A stretch of DNA of 64,000 nt from Streptomyces melanogenes (GCF_014649795.1 NZ_BMTS01000021.1:1-64000); one strand, 5' to 3'; numbered from the stretch's first letter, positions 1 through 9,057 are shown. Notes: a model not told the origin generated them from the letters alone. Translations and numbers: made by a program.

Positions 1-180
1 GGTACCCCGGGCTACGCCCGGGGATTATCGGCACTCCGTGCCGATGCCATAAACCGTGCTCCGCACGGTTATCCGGGACTTCGTCCCGGGAATCCGGTCC
101 ACTCCGTGGCCCGAACGAGCCGCCTGACGGCGACTCAAACCCCAGGCACGCGCTCTGCGCGTGCCCAAAGCCGCTGGCTA
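1..180. repeat. Telomere-like array of tandem palindromes
   Basis: At least seven short inverted repeats follow one another, most with a three-base loop. The stems are at 5-12/16-23, 27-34/38-45, 52-59/63-70, 73-79/83-89, 95-102/106-113 (one mismatch), 145-153/157-165 and 169-172/176-179. Read on the bottom strand, the loops of the first five are GTA, GGA, GGA, GAA and GGA closed by C-G. That gives GCGTAGC and GCGGAGC, the GNA-loop motif known from the 3' overhangs of Streptomyces telomeres. The neighbouring gene is a terminal helicase type. Inference: this is the end, or within a few bases of the end, of a linear replicon of non-archetypal sequence. Confidence 0.75.
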
Positions 181-522
181 CAAGGGGGTGGCCGGGTGGT
201 GACGTGGCGTCAAGCCGAAGAGTGGGGCCGGAAGAAACCGATCACAACTGGTCTCATGTGGTCAGCGTGCCACACCATCATAGCGCAGACAACCACTTCA
301 GGACACTTCCACCAACCGGTGTGCGTCACAACTTCAGACCAGATAGCTTATGGGCTGAAGGACAACCACCAGGACCGCCGGACCGTCGCCCCATCAGAAC
401 CTGCACAACACCGACCACCCACCGTGCGTCAATTCAATACCCAGATGAATTTAGACCTCACCCGGCACCGCCGGTAAACACCGAACAAGACCGTACCGAA
501 CTCGCAGGAAGGGAAGAGTCTA
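181..522. other. Spacer between terminal palindromes and helicase gene
   Basis: There is no convincing coding region here: the open frames have poor codon bias and no homologue I recognise. The A+T content rises at about 230-480. The stretch presumably carries the promoter of the helicase gene. A purine-rich ribosome binding site (GGAAGGGAAGAG) ends just before the start codon at 523. Confidence 0.5.
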
Positions 523-3108
523 ATGCCGGAAATGACACTGTGGCCGCATCAGATGGAGGCGGTCGACGGGGTTCTGAGGGCCTTTCAAATTCCGCCCGGC
601 GGCATTCCGGTGCAGGGACTTCGGTGTCAGGTCATCGCGGCGACCGGGTCGGGTAAAACCCTGATCGGGGTCGCGGCCGCGCAGAAGCTCGCGGCGCGGC
701 GGGTGTTGGTACTGGTGCCGACTCGGGATCTCCTGCTGCAGATGGCCGGCGCGTGGCGGGCCGGGGGCCGGGGCGGGGCGATGGTCGGGGTGTGCCGATT
801 GAGGGCCGAGGAGTCCCGGGGAGTGCCGTGCACTACCGACCCGGGAGAACTGGTGTCCTGGCTGCGGGATCTGGACGGGCCGGTGACGGTGTTCGCCACG
901 TACTCCTCTCTGGGGCAGGGGAAGCTGGAGGCTGCCCACGCGGCGGGGCTTGCGCCGTGGGACCTGGTGGTGATCGACGAAGCGCACCGCACCAGCGGGG
1001 ATGCGGGTAAGCCCTGGGCGTCCATCCACGACCAGGGCCGTATCCCCGCTGCCCGGCGGTTGTATATGACGGCGACGCCGCGGATCTGGGAGTCCTCGGA
1101 CGCGGGCCGTCAGGCGGGGCGGCTGGTGGCGAGCATGGATGCCGAGGGATCGGAGATCTTCGGGCCGGTCGCCTACAAGATCAGCCTGTCCGAGTGCATC
1201 CGGCGTGGGCTGGTCGCGCCGTACCGGGTGATCTGCCTGGACATCCGCGACCCCGGCCTCCAACAGGCTTTGGTGACCGACTCCGCCGGCTCCGACCTGG
1301 TGCGCGGGGCCAGGCTCGCGGCGCTGCAGACCGGGGTGATGACCGCGGCGGCCGAGAAGCGGCTGCGGAAGGTGCTCACCTTCCACTCCCGCGTCGAGGA
1401 AGCCGAAGCCATGGCGCACGGCGCCCTGGAGGTGGCGGCGCAGCTGCACGAGGAAGACCCAGACCGGTTCCCGCCGGTGCGGCGGGTGTGGGCGGACTGG
1501 CTGTACGGCGAGCACGCTCCCGGTCGGCGGCGTGCGGTGTTGGAGGAGTTCGGTTCGGACGTTCTCGAATTCGATGACAAAAGCCAGCCGGAACCGGCTG
1601 TTTTGCGGTTGTTGAGTTCCGTTCGTGTGTTGGGTGAGGGGGTTGATTGTCCGGCGTGTGATTCCGTTGCTTTTTGTGATGCGCGGGGGTCGATGGTCGA
1701 TATCGTGCAGATGGTCGGCCGGGCCTTGCGCATGAATCCCGGCGATCCGAAAGTTGCTTCTCTTATCGTGCCGGTTTTCCTGAAAGAGGGCGAGGAGCCG
1801 GGCGACATGCTGGCCTCGGACTCGTTCGGGATCCTCGCCAAGATCCTCAGCGCGTTGCGTGCGCACGACACGGAGGTCATCGAAGCACTCGCCGATCCCC
1901 GTGTGCGCAGCGGGAATTGGCACGAGGACGACGAGGACCTGGACATCGACGAGGAGCTCCTCGCTGACGGTTCGGGGGACGCGGCGGGTGACGGGGCGGG
2001 GCCGCGGGTGAGTGAGCGGGCAGCGAACCTGCTGGAGTTCTCCACGCCCCGGGATCCGGCCGTGCTGGCCCGGTTCGTGTCGCTGCGGGTGCTGGAGCCG
2101 GAGAAGGAGTACTGGCTGCGCGGATTCGAAGCAGCGGCCCGGTGGGCCAAGGAGAACCCGGGAAGGGCGCTGAAGGTGCCCTACGACTTCGTGGCGCCGG
2201 ACCACTGGCCGCATGCCGGCTTCCCGCTGGGGGTGTGGCTGGCGGACCAGCGCAAGTACTACAACGCCGGGGAGCTGTCGAAACACCGGACCGAGCAGTT
2301 GGACGCGCTGGGGATGGTGTGGAACCACCAGGACCTCGCCTTTGAGGAAGGCCTCACCGTGGCGCGCGCCTGGGCCGCCGAGCACGGGCACTTCCTGCCA
2401 CCCGCCACCGCCGTATGGCAGGGGTACCCCATCGGCGTGTGGGCGAAGAACATGCGGGCGGTGGGCCGTCAGTGCCTGGAGAACTTCGCGCGCGGGGCGG
2501 AGGGGCAGAGCGTGTGGCTGGCCGGGTCCATGACCGCGGAGCGCTGGAAGGCGCTGGAGGAGATCGACCCCGGCTGGTGCCCCGTGTGGTCGGTCGGGTG
2601 GCAGCGGGCCTTCCGCCTCACCCAGCTCCACCTCCAGACCGGCGGCACCCTGCCCACGACGGCGGGGCAGGTCATGGTCCAGGGCGAAGACCTCGGACGC
2701 TGGGTCACCGCGCAACGCACCGGGTGGGACAGCCTCCAGCCCGCCCAGCAGTACCTGCTCCAGAGTGCTCTGGGCCTTGAGGCCGCCACCGAGGACGAGC
2801 CCGACGGACAGCCCGTCAAGGCGGCCACCCGCGACGACAAATGGGCACTCAACCTACGGGCAGCACGGGCGTTCCACGCCCGCGAAGGACACCTGAACGT
2901 GCCCAGGAAGCACGTCGAGCGACTGGAGCGACCGGGCGCCGACAATGCCCGGACGGGCACTGCGGAGCCCGAGGAGGTCAAGCTCGGGATGTTCCTGGAC
3001 AACACCCGAAAGCGCGCCGCCAAACTCACCACGCAGCGTCGCGCCGACCTCGACGCACTCGGCATGCGATGGACCACAGCGGCACAGACAGCGAGGAAGG
3101 CGACGTGA
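523..3108 (+). CDS. Terminal DEAH helicase, TtrA-like
   Basis: Predicted superfamily 2 ATP-dependent DNA helicase of 861 residues. Visible motifs are Walker A (ATGSGKT, about residues 40-46), DEAH (152-155), MTATPR (182-187) and a motif VI-like QMVGRALRMNPG. The C-terminal third, from about residue 525, has several helicase-associated repeats with the pattern W..FA..., G.PLGVW...R, L..LGM.W. This architecture matches the TtrA group found next to telomeres of Streptomyces chromosomes and linear plasmids, where it has been tied to conjugal transfer of linear DNA. The ATG at 523 has a purine-rich ribosome binding site. The stop overlaps the next start by one base (TGATG), so the two genes are probably co-translated. 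Confidence 0.85.
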   Translation: MPEMTLWPHQMEAVDGVLRAFQIPPGGIPVQGLRCQVIAATGSGKTLIGVAAAQKLAARRVLVLVPTRDLLLQMAGAWRAGGRGGAMVGVCRLRAEESRGVPCTTDPGELVSWLRDLDGPVTVFATYSSLGQGKLEAAHAAGLAPWDLVVIDEAHRTSGDAGKPWASIHDQGRIPAARRLYMTATPRIWESSDAGRQAGRLVASMDAEGSEIFGPVAYKISLSECIRRGLVAPYRVICLDIRDPGLQQALVTDSAGSDLVRGARLAALQTGVMTAAAEKRLRKVLTFHSRVEEAEAMAHGALEVAAQLHEEDPDRFPPVRRVWADWLYGEHAPGRRRAVLEEFGSDVLEFDDKSQPEPAVLRLLSSVRVLGEGVDCPACDSVAFCDARGSMVDIVQMVGRALRMNPGDPKVASLIVPVFLKEGEEPGDMLASDSFGILAKILSALRAHDTEVIEALADPRVRSGNWHEDDEDLDIDEELLADGSGDAAGDGAGPRVSERAANLLEFSTPRDPAVLARFVSLRVLEPEKEYWLRGFEAAARWAKENPGRALKVPYDFVAPDHWPHAGFPLGVWLADQRKYYNAGELSKHRTEQLDALGMVWNHQDLAFEEGLTVARAWAAEHGHFLPPATAVWQGYPIGVWAKNMRAVGRQCLENFARGAEGQSVWLAGSMTAERWKALEEIDPGWCPVWSVGWQRAFRLTQLHLQTGGTLPTTAGQVMVQGEDLGRWVTAQRTGWDSLQPAQQYLLQSALGLEAATEDEPDGQPVKAATRDDKWALNLRAARAFHAREGHLNVPRKHVERLERPGADNARTGTAEPEEVKLGMFLDNTRKRAAKLTTQRRADLDALGMRWTTAAQTARKAT

Positions 3109-3563
3109 TGAGCGCGGATGCGTACACCAGCACTCCCGTGGACCGGGCAGCGCAGGACATACGGGAGGGTGGCGCGGATGCGGCCCTGGCGGTCGCGGTG
3201 CAGTCCTACACGGCGCTCGCCGGGCACGTGCCCCCGGGCGATGCGATCACCGCAGAGGTCCTGCCCGTCCTGTGGTCAGTGATCACAGCCGAAGAACGGG
3301 AAACCTACCCGCACCGGCTGCAGGAGTTCATCAACCGCTACCAAGAACGCCTGGCACGGCTCTATACGGAGTACGGGCCCCACTCGGCGATCGCCCAACA
3401 CGGACGGCACCAGCTGTTCGCGCACCCGGTATCGCTGATCGCCCTGGAACGACTCTCCACCGTCCGTTCCCGCTTCGCCCTGGCCGCCCGGTGGAACGGC
3501 GAACTGCCCGACACATGGCTCAACGACATCTGCGGCCCCTGGGGCATCGCCACAATCCTGTGA
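3108..3563 (+). CDS. Hypothetical protein coupled to the terminal helicase
   Basis: A 151-residue soluble protein that I do not recognise. The ATG overlaps the helicase stop codon, and GAGGAAGGCG lies in front as a ribosome binding site, so it is read as part of the helicase operon. It is alanine- and leucine-rich with predicted helices and has no membrane segment or metal motif. A GTG three bases upstream is an alternative start. The position suggests a role linked to the helicase or the replicon end, but nothing in the sequence proves this. Confidence 0.7.
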   Translation: MSADAYTSTPVDRAAQDIREGGADAALAVAVQSYTALAGHVPPGDAITAEVLPVLWSVITAEERETYPHRLQEFINRYQERLARLYTEYGPHSAIAQHGRHQLFAHPVSLIALERLSTVRSRFALAARWNGELPDTWLNDICGPWGIATIL

Positions 3564-4012
3564 CCAGCAAGAACCCTACGGAACACGCGGCGGGCTCCCG
3601 CAGCAGGCCCACGGCACGGCGGCCTCCCCGGCAGGGGTCACAGGGGATAGGTCCCCAGCGACGGCAGCATCGGCATACTCAGGCGCCGCCGGGGACCGCA
3701 CCAGTCTCTCCCACAAGCCGGCCCCCGGGGCACTGGGCCCCGCAGAAGGTGGCCGCACCCGGCACAGGCCAGGGCACTGCCCCGCGGCGTCGAACAGGTG
3801 CACAGCACGTTGTCCAGGCGGGGATTGGGGTGTGCCGGGGCCCGGCGTTCCGTCACGACCACGGCCCGCACGGGTGCGCAGACACATGTCCACCAAGGCC
3901 CCGGCCACGCCAGGGTCGCACGAACACACCGGGGAAAGCAGACCCGGGGGGGCCTCGGCCCCCGATCCGAGGTCCTTCGGCCCGCGAGGAGGCCAAGCAC
4001 TAGACGACGCAC
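3564..4012. other. No convincing gene
   Basis: This 449-base stretch between convergent genes has open frames on both strands that are rich in Pro, Arg and Cys without a familiar pattern. A left-reading frame ending at 3638 contains a CxC...CxxC cluster and could be a small zinc-binding relic. It has no good ribosome binding site, so I do not call it. Confidence 0.4.
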
Positions 4013-4399
4013 TCACAGTCCCGGCTCCCTGGGGTAGGCGGGAACACCGTAGCCCTGGTCGCGGAGCCACTCACGTGTCACAGCGGCTCGCTGCCGGAGG
4101 GTGAGGTACGTGTCGGCGTCTCCTCCCCCGCCGGTGCGCATACCCAGTGTGTAGCCGTCCTCCATCGCCTGCAGAAACGCGTCGGACACCTCCACCACGG
4201 TGTCTTCGTCCATCTGCTGCTCCTGGAGCCACCGGGTCAATCGCTCACTGGCCAGTCGCCACTCCGCCTGGCGCTGGTCGGCATCCGGCGTGCCAACCGC
4301 CAGCTCGGCGTTGCGCTTCGCCGCCGTCAGCCGGTCACCGAGGTGGCTGGTGATCGCGAACTGGGCAAGGGAGGCACGGCGCTGTTCGTCCGGTGTCAT
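4013..4399 (-). CDS. Hypothetical helical protein
   Basis: A 128-residue acidic, mostly helical protein (starts MTPDEQRRAS) that I do not recognise. It has no membrane segment, cysteine cluster or nucleotide-binding motif. The codon bias is typical of the host. It lies 54 bases downstream of the larger left-reading gene ending at 4453 and may share its transcript. Confidence 0.65.
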   Translation of the reverse strand: MTPDEQRRASLAQFAITSHLGDRLTAAKRNAELAVGTPDADQRQAEWRLASERLTRWLQEQQMDEDTVVEVSDAFLQAMEDGYTLGMRTGGGGDADTYLTLRQRAAVTREWLRDQGYGVPAYPREPGL

Positions 4400-4452
4400 G
4401 CCACCATCCTGCTGCCTTCACAGGTGCCCCGCGAAGTGGCCAGCCTCTGGCG

Positions 4453-5289
4453 CTACGGCAGGTCTTCCAGCCGGGCGAGCAGGCCAGCGGCGGCGGTGAC
4501 GGCCGCGACGGCGTCGGCTCGGGTCCAGGTGAAGTTCTCGGTGGTGCCCGCGTCATCGTGCGGAGCGCCGCTGAAGAGATTGAAGGCGCTCTGGATGAAC
4601 ACCGCCCAGCGCTCCTCCTGATCCCGTTCCGCCGGCTTCTTCTTCAACGCCTCCATGTTGACCCTGTGGGTGTCGCAGGCCTCGCGTACGGGATCGAGGG
4701 CTGCCCGGGCGAGGGCGACGGCGTGCTCGTACCGTCCGTCGCGGATCGCGGTCTCCGCCTCGCGGATCCGTCGTGCGCCGGTGGCCCGGGACTCCACGGT
4801 GGTGATCGGGATGAGGACGTCGACGAAAGCGCCAGCGTCGAGCTGGGTGAGGGCGTTGCTCCACGTCGCGTGCGGAACACGGATGATCTCCTGGTCGCGG
4901 GCGACGGGCCAGTGCTTCGTCTCCGTCAGAGCGGTCAGGGTGAGTTGGGCGCGAAGGGCCAGGTCGGCGCCCGCGCGCAGCTTCTCCAGGCCGCGCAGCT
5001 GCCGGTCCGTCACGGTCGTCTCCAGCACGAACTGTGTCTTGAAGGACTTCAGCGCGACAGGGCCCGTCGGAGCGTGAAGGGCGCCGATGTAGCTGGCGGG
5101 GCTGGGCATGTCGTGTACCCAGAGATCGCCGGAGGCGAGAAAGGGTGCGTCCACGGTGTAGTTGCCGCGGGCGGTCACCTCGAAGGTCAGGGCGAGACGG
5201 TGTACGTCCCAGCCCTGGGTGAAGGCCACGGTCTGCTGCGCCTGGACGCCGACACCGTAGTCGTTCATGCCGAACTGGAAGTCAGCCAT
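4453..5289 (-). CDS. Hypothetical protein, 278 residues
   Basis: Unrecognised protein. The ATG at 5289 (MADFQFGMNDYGVG) was chosen over longer in-frame starts because GAGG lies at the right distance. The N-terminal half looks beta-rich (VHRLALTFEVTARGNYTV, with several threonine/valine strands). The C-terminal half looks helical and ends in WAVFIQSAFNLFSG and alanine/leucine helices. There is no signal peptide or transmembrane segment, and nothing nearby indicates a function. Confidence 0.7.
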   Translation of the reverse strand: MADFQFGMNDYGVGVQAQQTVAFTQGWDVHRLALTFEVTARGNYTVDAPFLASGDLWVHDMPSPASYIGALHAPTGPVALKSFKTQFVLETTVTDRQLRGLEKLRAGADLALRAQLTLTALTETKHWPVARDQEIIRVPHATWSNALTQLDAGAFVDVLIPITTVESRATGARRIREAETAIRDGRYEHAVALARAALDPVREACDTHRVNMEALKKKPAERDQEERWAVFIQSAFNLFSGAPHDDAGTTENFTWTRADAVAAVTAAAGLLARLEDLP

Positions 5290-5553
5290 CGTTCCTCGCC
5301 TAGTTGAGCCCTTGCCCGATGTTCGCAGGCCCGACCACCGCAACGGCAGTGGATTTCGAGGGGTCGTGACTTTGGGCTTGCCCGCGCCAGCCGACGGCCT
5401 GCCCGGCTCAACCGGATAACCGACGCACCGGAGTGGCGCCCATCATCGGATGTCACTCAATGTGTGGGGCCGGTTGGGGACGTCGCGTTTCCCCTTGCCC
5501 CGGGCTGTGGTCAAGGGGAAGCACACAAGTGCGTACCGGGAGTGGATGCGGGG

Positions 5554-5868
5554 TCAGGGCAGCATCAGGTCGTCGTCCAGCTCGGGCGTCTCGTCCCACT
5601 CCGGTCCGTTCGCGGGAGTCAGCTGCCCGCACGCCATGCACAGCTCTGTGCCGTGCCGGACCCCGACCCGGCCGCCGCACCGCGCGCACTCGCCCCGCTC
5701 CAGCACCGGGCCACGCCCGCTCTGGCAAGCCGGACACGTGTGACCTCCAGGTCCGACCGTCCAGCCGTACGCCGTGACCGCTTCCTCGAACGCACCGGAA
5801 TAGTGGTCGGGTTCGAGCAGGACGGCCAGACAGTCGGGCCGGTCGCAGGTCGCAGCGTCCCGGATCAT
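5554..5868 (-). CDS. Small multi-zinc-ribbon protein
   Basis: A 104-residue protein with four cysteine pairs or near-pairs: CDRPDC near the start, then CPAC, CARC and CMAC. This suggests two zinc ribbons or a rubredoxin-like fold. The acidic tail is DETPELDDDLMLP. The ATG overlaps the stop of the dapF-like gene by one base and GGAGG lies in front, so it is the last gene of that operon. Its function is unknown; protein or nucleic-acid binding is the usual role of such small zinc ribbons. Confidence 0.7.
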   Translation of the reverse strand: MIRDAATCDRPDCLAVLLEPDHYSGAFEEAVTAYGWTVGPGGHTCPACQSGRGPVLERGECARCGGRVGVRHGTELCMACGQLTPANGPEWDETPELDDDLMLP

Positions 5869-6893
5869 CACGCCTCCAGCGACTGGGGGAAACGGAAGAC
5901 GCAGTCCAGGCAGTGGGGCGCGGCCCGGTCTGGTGAATCCGGCAACGAATGTAGGGGTGCCCCGACACGAGGAACAAGGGCAGCTTGCGGCCGCCCGGGC
6001 CGATCATCCTTGAGGTCGGAGGCGGGCCGGGGGGTGGGCAGGCCGTTGAGGGTGCCGTGGGCGGTGATGTGAGCGGGGCCGGTGAGGGTGATGCGGCCGC
6101 TCGCGTGGACGGTGACGCCAAGCTGTCCTCCGGGGAGGTCGACGCGGTAGTCGGCGGGCCGCATCTGGCGGGTGCGCAGGCGGTACGCGGCGACGGCCGC
6201 GCAGGCTCCGGTACCGCAGGCCCGGGTCTCCCCCACGCCGCGTTCGTGGACGCGCAGGGCGAGGTGGTGCGGGCCGAGGACGGTGACGAACTCCGTGGTG
6301 AAGCCCTCGGGGAAGGCGTTCGCGGGGTGGGCAGTGGGGGCAGCGTGCAGGGCGCCGGCGTCGGTGGGGTGCTGGACGAAGGTCACGGCGTGGGGGTTGC
6401 CGATGTCGACGTGGGTGGCGGCCCAGCGGTGTCCGTCGGCGTAGATGGTCAGGCGGTCCGGGCCGGGGAAGCGGGGGCGGCCCATGTCGACGCTGATCGG
6501 TCCGCCGGTGCGGTCGGTGTGTACGCGGCGTAGGCCCGCGCGGGTCGCCACGGTGAAGACGCCGGTGGTGGTCAGGCCGGCTTCGATGAGGTAGCGGGCG
6601 AAGACGCGGATGCCGTTGCCGCACATCGCCCCGAGGCTGCCGTCGGCGTTGCGGTAGTCCATGAACCACTCCGCCTCCCCGGCCATGCCTGCGGCTTCGG
6701 GGTCGGCGGCGGTGCGCACCGCGCGCAGGATGCCGTCGGCCCCGGCACCGGTGTGCAGGTCGGTCAGGCGGCGCACGTCGGCGGGGCGCAGGACGAGGTG
6801 GTTGTCGGGGTCGGGCAGCAGCAGGAACGAGTTCTCACAGCCGTGACCTTTGGCGAACGGCCAGGATGCGGGCGACGGCGGGAAGGCGTTCAT
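5868..6893 (-). CDS. dapF: Diaminopimelate epimerase homologue
   Basis: Cofactor-independent epimerase family that interconverts LL- and meso-diaminopimelate for lysine and peptidoglycan synthesis. Both catalytic cysteines are present: Cys91 in MCGNGIR and Cys226 in ETRACGTGAC. The core is of normal length. A C-terminal extension of about 40 residues contains a CxxC (HCLDCVF) that typical DapF lacks. The start at 6893 overlaps the upstream gene by ATGA. A core-metabolism enzyme in an accessory operon with two unknown small proteins suggests a dedicated substrate, perhaps in secondary metabolism, but this is inference. Confidence 0.88.
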   Translation of the reverse strand: MNAFPPSPASWPFAKGHGCENSFLLLPDPDNHLVLRPADVRRLTDLHTGAGADGILRAVRTAADPEAAGMAGEAEWFMDYRNADGSLGAMCGNGIRVFARYLIEAGLTTTGVFTVATRAGLRRVHTDRTGGPISVDMGRPRFPGPDRLTIYADGHRWAATHVDIGNPHAVTFVQHPTDAGALHAAPTAHPANAFPEGFTTEFVTVLGPHHLALRVHERGVGETRACGTGACAAVAAYRLRTRQMRPADYRVDLPGGQLGVTVHASGRITLTGPAHITAHGTLNGLPTPRPASDLKDDRPGRPQAALVPRVGAPLHSLPDSPDRAAPHCLDCVFRFPQSLEA

Positions 6894-7171
6894 GGGCGGG
6901 GTCTCCGGATCGTCGAATCTTCGATGCGCAGCCACGCGGTCTGTTCGCGGGAGGTGTAGTGCACGCCGTATTCGGTGCCGAGAGCGAGGACGGCCAGCAG
7001 GCGGGTCCACTGGGATAACGCCTGGTCGGTGACGGTGACCTCGATACGGATGGCGCCCGGCTCCTCGGTGATGACGGGCGGGGCGCCGGTGAGTTCGGCG
7101 AGCTGCTGGGCGATGGCGCTGGCCGCGGCGCGGACGGCGTAACGGCGGCGGTCGGGGCCCACTGCACCCAC
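6890..7171 (-). CDS. Hypothetical protein upstream of dapF
   Basis: A 93-residue alpha/beta protein that starts at GTG 7171. The central segment alternates strands and helices (IRIEVTVTDQALSQWTRLLAVLALG). I do not recognise it. It is the first gene of the dapF operon, and its stop overlaps the dapF start. It reads away from the inverted repeat at 7200-7230 and the GntR gene. Confidence 0.6.
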   Translation of the reverse strand: MGAVGPDRRRYAVRAAASAIAQQLAELTGAPPVITEEPGAIRIEVTVTDQALSQWTRLLAVLALGTEYGVHYTSREQTAWLRIEDSTIRRPRP

Positions 7172-7199
7172 ATTCCATACGTGTGACTGTGCGCATGTA

Positions 7200-7230
7200 T
7201 TGGTCCACCATTTTTTTATTGGTGGACTAA
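7200..7230. promoter_or_regulatory. Inverted-repeat operator between dapF operon and GntR gene
   Basis: TTGGTCCACCA (7200-7210) and TGGTGGACTAA (7220-7230) form 11-base arms with one mismatch around a 9-base A/T spacer. The site lies in the divergent promoter region, where the A+T content rises sharply. GntR/HutC proteins commonly bind such sites and regulate themselves and the divergent operon. A related motif occurs at 16223-16236. Confidence 0.6.
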
Positions 7231-7290
7231 ATTGTCAATCCGTTTCAGAAACACCGCTCACAGCGGTAACTCCGGGAGGACACGGGCTGC

Positions 7291-8064
7291 ATGGCCGACC
7301 GTCAGCAGGAGCCCCATTACCTGCGGGTGGCTCATGCCCTGCGCTCCCGCATCACCGACGGGACCTGGCCGGTGGGCCACAAGCTCCCCAACCGCCCTGC
7401 CCTCGTCGAAGAGTTCGACGTCGGGGAGAACACCGTCCGCCAGGCGGTGGAACTGCTGACCGGCGAGGGCCTGCTGGAGGCGCGGCGCGGACGCGGCGGG
7501 GGCACCTACGTCCGCGCGCCGCAGACCCAGCGCCCGCTGCCGCGCACCGCCTCGCTGGCCGGGGCGCCCGGGCGGCTCGGTCTGACCCCCCAGGGCATGG
7601 ACGCCGACATCGAGGCGGACTCGACCGCGAAAGTCCCGGCGCCGCCTCAGATCGCCGCCCGCCTCGGGATCGAGGAGGGCGCGCTGTGCGTGCGCACGGA
7701 GTACGACGTGCTGGTCAAGCGGCGCCCGGTGCTGACCGCGACCAGCTGGGAGCCGTACGCGCTCACCTCCGGCACCCCGGTGGTGCTGCCCGAGGGCGGC
7801 CCGCTCGCCGGGCGCGGCGTGGTGGCGCGCATGGCCGAGATCGGCATCACCGTCACCCGCGTCACCGAGGTGCCCCGCCCGGTCCAGCTCACCCGCGAGC
7901 AGGCCCAGATCCTCGGCGCCGTCCAGAGCACGCAAGGCCTGCTGATCGAGCGGACCCACTACGACAGCAGCGGGCGGGCGGTGGAGACCGCGGACATCCT
8001 GGTCCCCGCCGAGCGCTGGAACGTCACGTACGACCTTCCGTCGGCTCCCGCACCACGCCCGTGA
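7291..8064 (+). CDS. GntR-family (HutC/UTRA) transcriptional regulator
   Basis: A 257-residue regulator. The N-terminal winged helix (about residues 8-75) contains ALRSRITDGTWPVGHKLPNRPALVEEF and VRQAVELLTGEGLLEARRG, the usual GntR signature. The remainder is a UTRA ligand-binding domain (VRTEYDVLVKRRPVLTATSW, ADILVPAERW). GGGAGG precedes ATG 7291. Its probable operator is the inverted repeat at 7200-7230, so it likely controls itself and the dapF operon in response to a small ligand. Confidence 0.85.
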   Translation: MADRQQEPHYLRVAHALRSRITDGTWPVGHKLPNRPALVEEFDVGENTVRQAVELLTGEGLLEARRGRGGGTYVRAPQTQRPLPRTASLAGAPGRLGLTPQGMDADIEADSTAKVPAPPQIAARLGIEEGALCVRTEYDVLVKRRPVLTATSWEPYALTSGTPVVLPEGGPLAGRGVVARMAEIGITVTRVTEVPRPVQLTREQAQILGAVQSTQGLLIERTHYDSSGRAVETADILVPAERWNVTYDLPSAPAPRP

Positions 8065-8154
8065 GCACACAAGGAGCGCCCGGACGCGCCGTCGTCCGGC
8101 GGACAGGTCATCACTAGGTACAGCCCCGCGGGGCTGTAGGGAGGGGACACGAGC

Positions 8155-9057
8155 ATGGCCGCACCGCGCGCCAGCAGGGCCGCCGACGCGTTAGCGTCGC
8201 CCGCACTGGCCAACTTGATCGGCTTGGCGGGCATCATCATCCCCATCGCCGCCTGGCTGAGCGGGCGCACCAGTTCCAGCGCGCGCACCATCCTGCTGGT
8301 CGCCGAGACGCTGATCGTGATGCTGCTGGTCGCCTCCCATCTGTGGCTGCGCAAGCGGTACATCCATCTGCGCAGGGCCACTAACCTGCAGGCCATGGAT
8401 GACGCGAACTATTACGAGCTCGTCCGCGCGCAACTCGAAGCCGAGCTGATCTCCGACTACAACGCGGTGGCCGACGGCCACGTGCAGGTCTATGCCGGGG
8501 AGGTGCCCCGGATCTCGGTGATGCTGGTGAAGACCCTCGTCGACTCCCAGACCCAGCCCCAGCGGATCCTCGCCGCCGACCTCACCACCGACCCCCAGCT
8601 GCTCACCAGCCGCCGTGACTACCTCGCCGCCAACCGGGCCCTCCTCCAGCAGGGCGGCACCATCCAGCGCCTGTTCATCGCCTACGCCCGCGACCTGGCC
8701 AGCGAGACCTACGCCCGCGACCTGCTCCAACTCATCGACCACCACCGCGCCATGGGCGTCACCTGCGGCCTCGCCGTCCGCGACCGGCTCCGCGCCGACC
8801 AGGCCGTCGACGTCATCATCATCTCCTCCGCCGCCGCCCTCGTCGAAGACGAACAAGGCGACGCCGACTACACCAAGGGCCGCTCCACCGTCCACTTCAA
8901 AGACGTCGGGCGATGGATCACCCGCTTCGACGGCGCCTGGGGCACCGGCGCCGACGCCGCCCCCACACGCCTGGGCACCTACGAGAACGCCGCCCGCACC
9001 CTCCTCGCGGGCACCTGGGACGAGACCAGCATCAGGCAGACCGTCCAGGCCCTGTAA
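8155..9057 (+). CDS. Membrane-anchored protein of unknown function
   Basis: A 300-residue protein with two transmembrane helices at about residues 16-35 and 43-62, followed by a basic stretch (WLRKRYIHLRR) and a large soluble domain. The soluble part includes a predicted alpha/beta domain (QLIDHHRAMGVTCGLAVRDRL, VDVIIISSAAALVEDEQ) whose pattern recalls phospholipase D-like or receiver-like folds without the HKD motif. A ribosome binding site (GGGAGGGGACACGAGC) precedes ATG 8155, and a strong terminator follows. The topology suggests the C-terminal domain is cytoplasmic. Confidence 0.7.
   Translation: MAAPRASRAADALASPALANLIGLAGIIIPIAAWLSGRTSSSARTILLVAETLIVMLLVASHLWLRKRYIHLRRATNLQAMDDANYYELVRAQLEAELISDYNAVADGHVQVYAGEVPRISVMLVKTLVDSQTQPQRILAADLTTDPQLLTSRRDYLAANRALLQQGGTIQRLFIAYARDLASETYARDLLQLIDHHRAMGVTCGLAVRDRLRADQAVDVIIISSAAALVEDEQGDADYTKGRSTVHFKDVGRWITRFDGAWGTGADAAPTRLGTYENAARTLLAGTWDETSIRQTVQAL

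Noticed and set aside
520-2715. Long left-reading frame antisense to the helicase
   Set aside because: A shadow of high-G+C coding DNA; it has no recognisable domain, while the right-reading frame has full helicase motifs.
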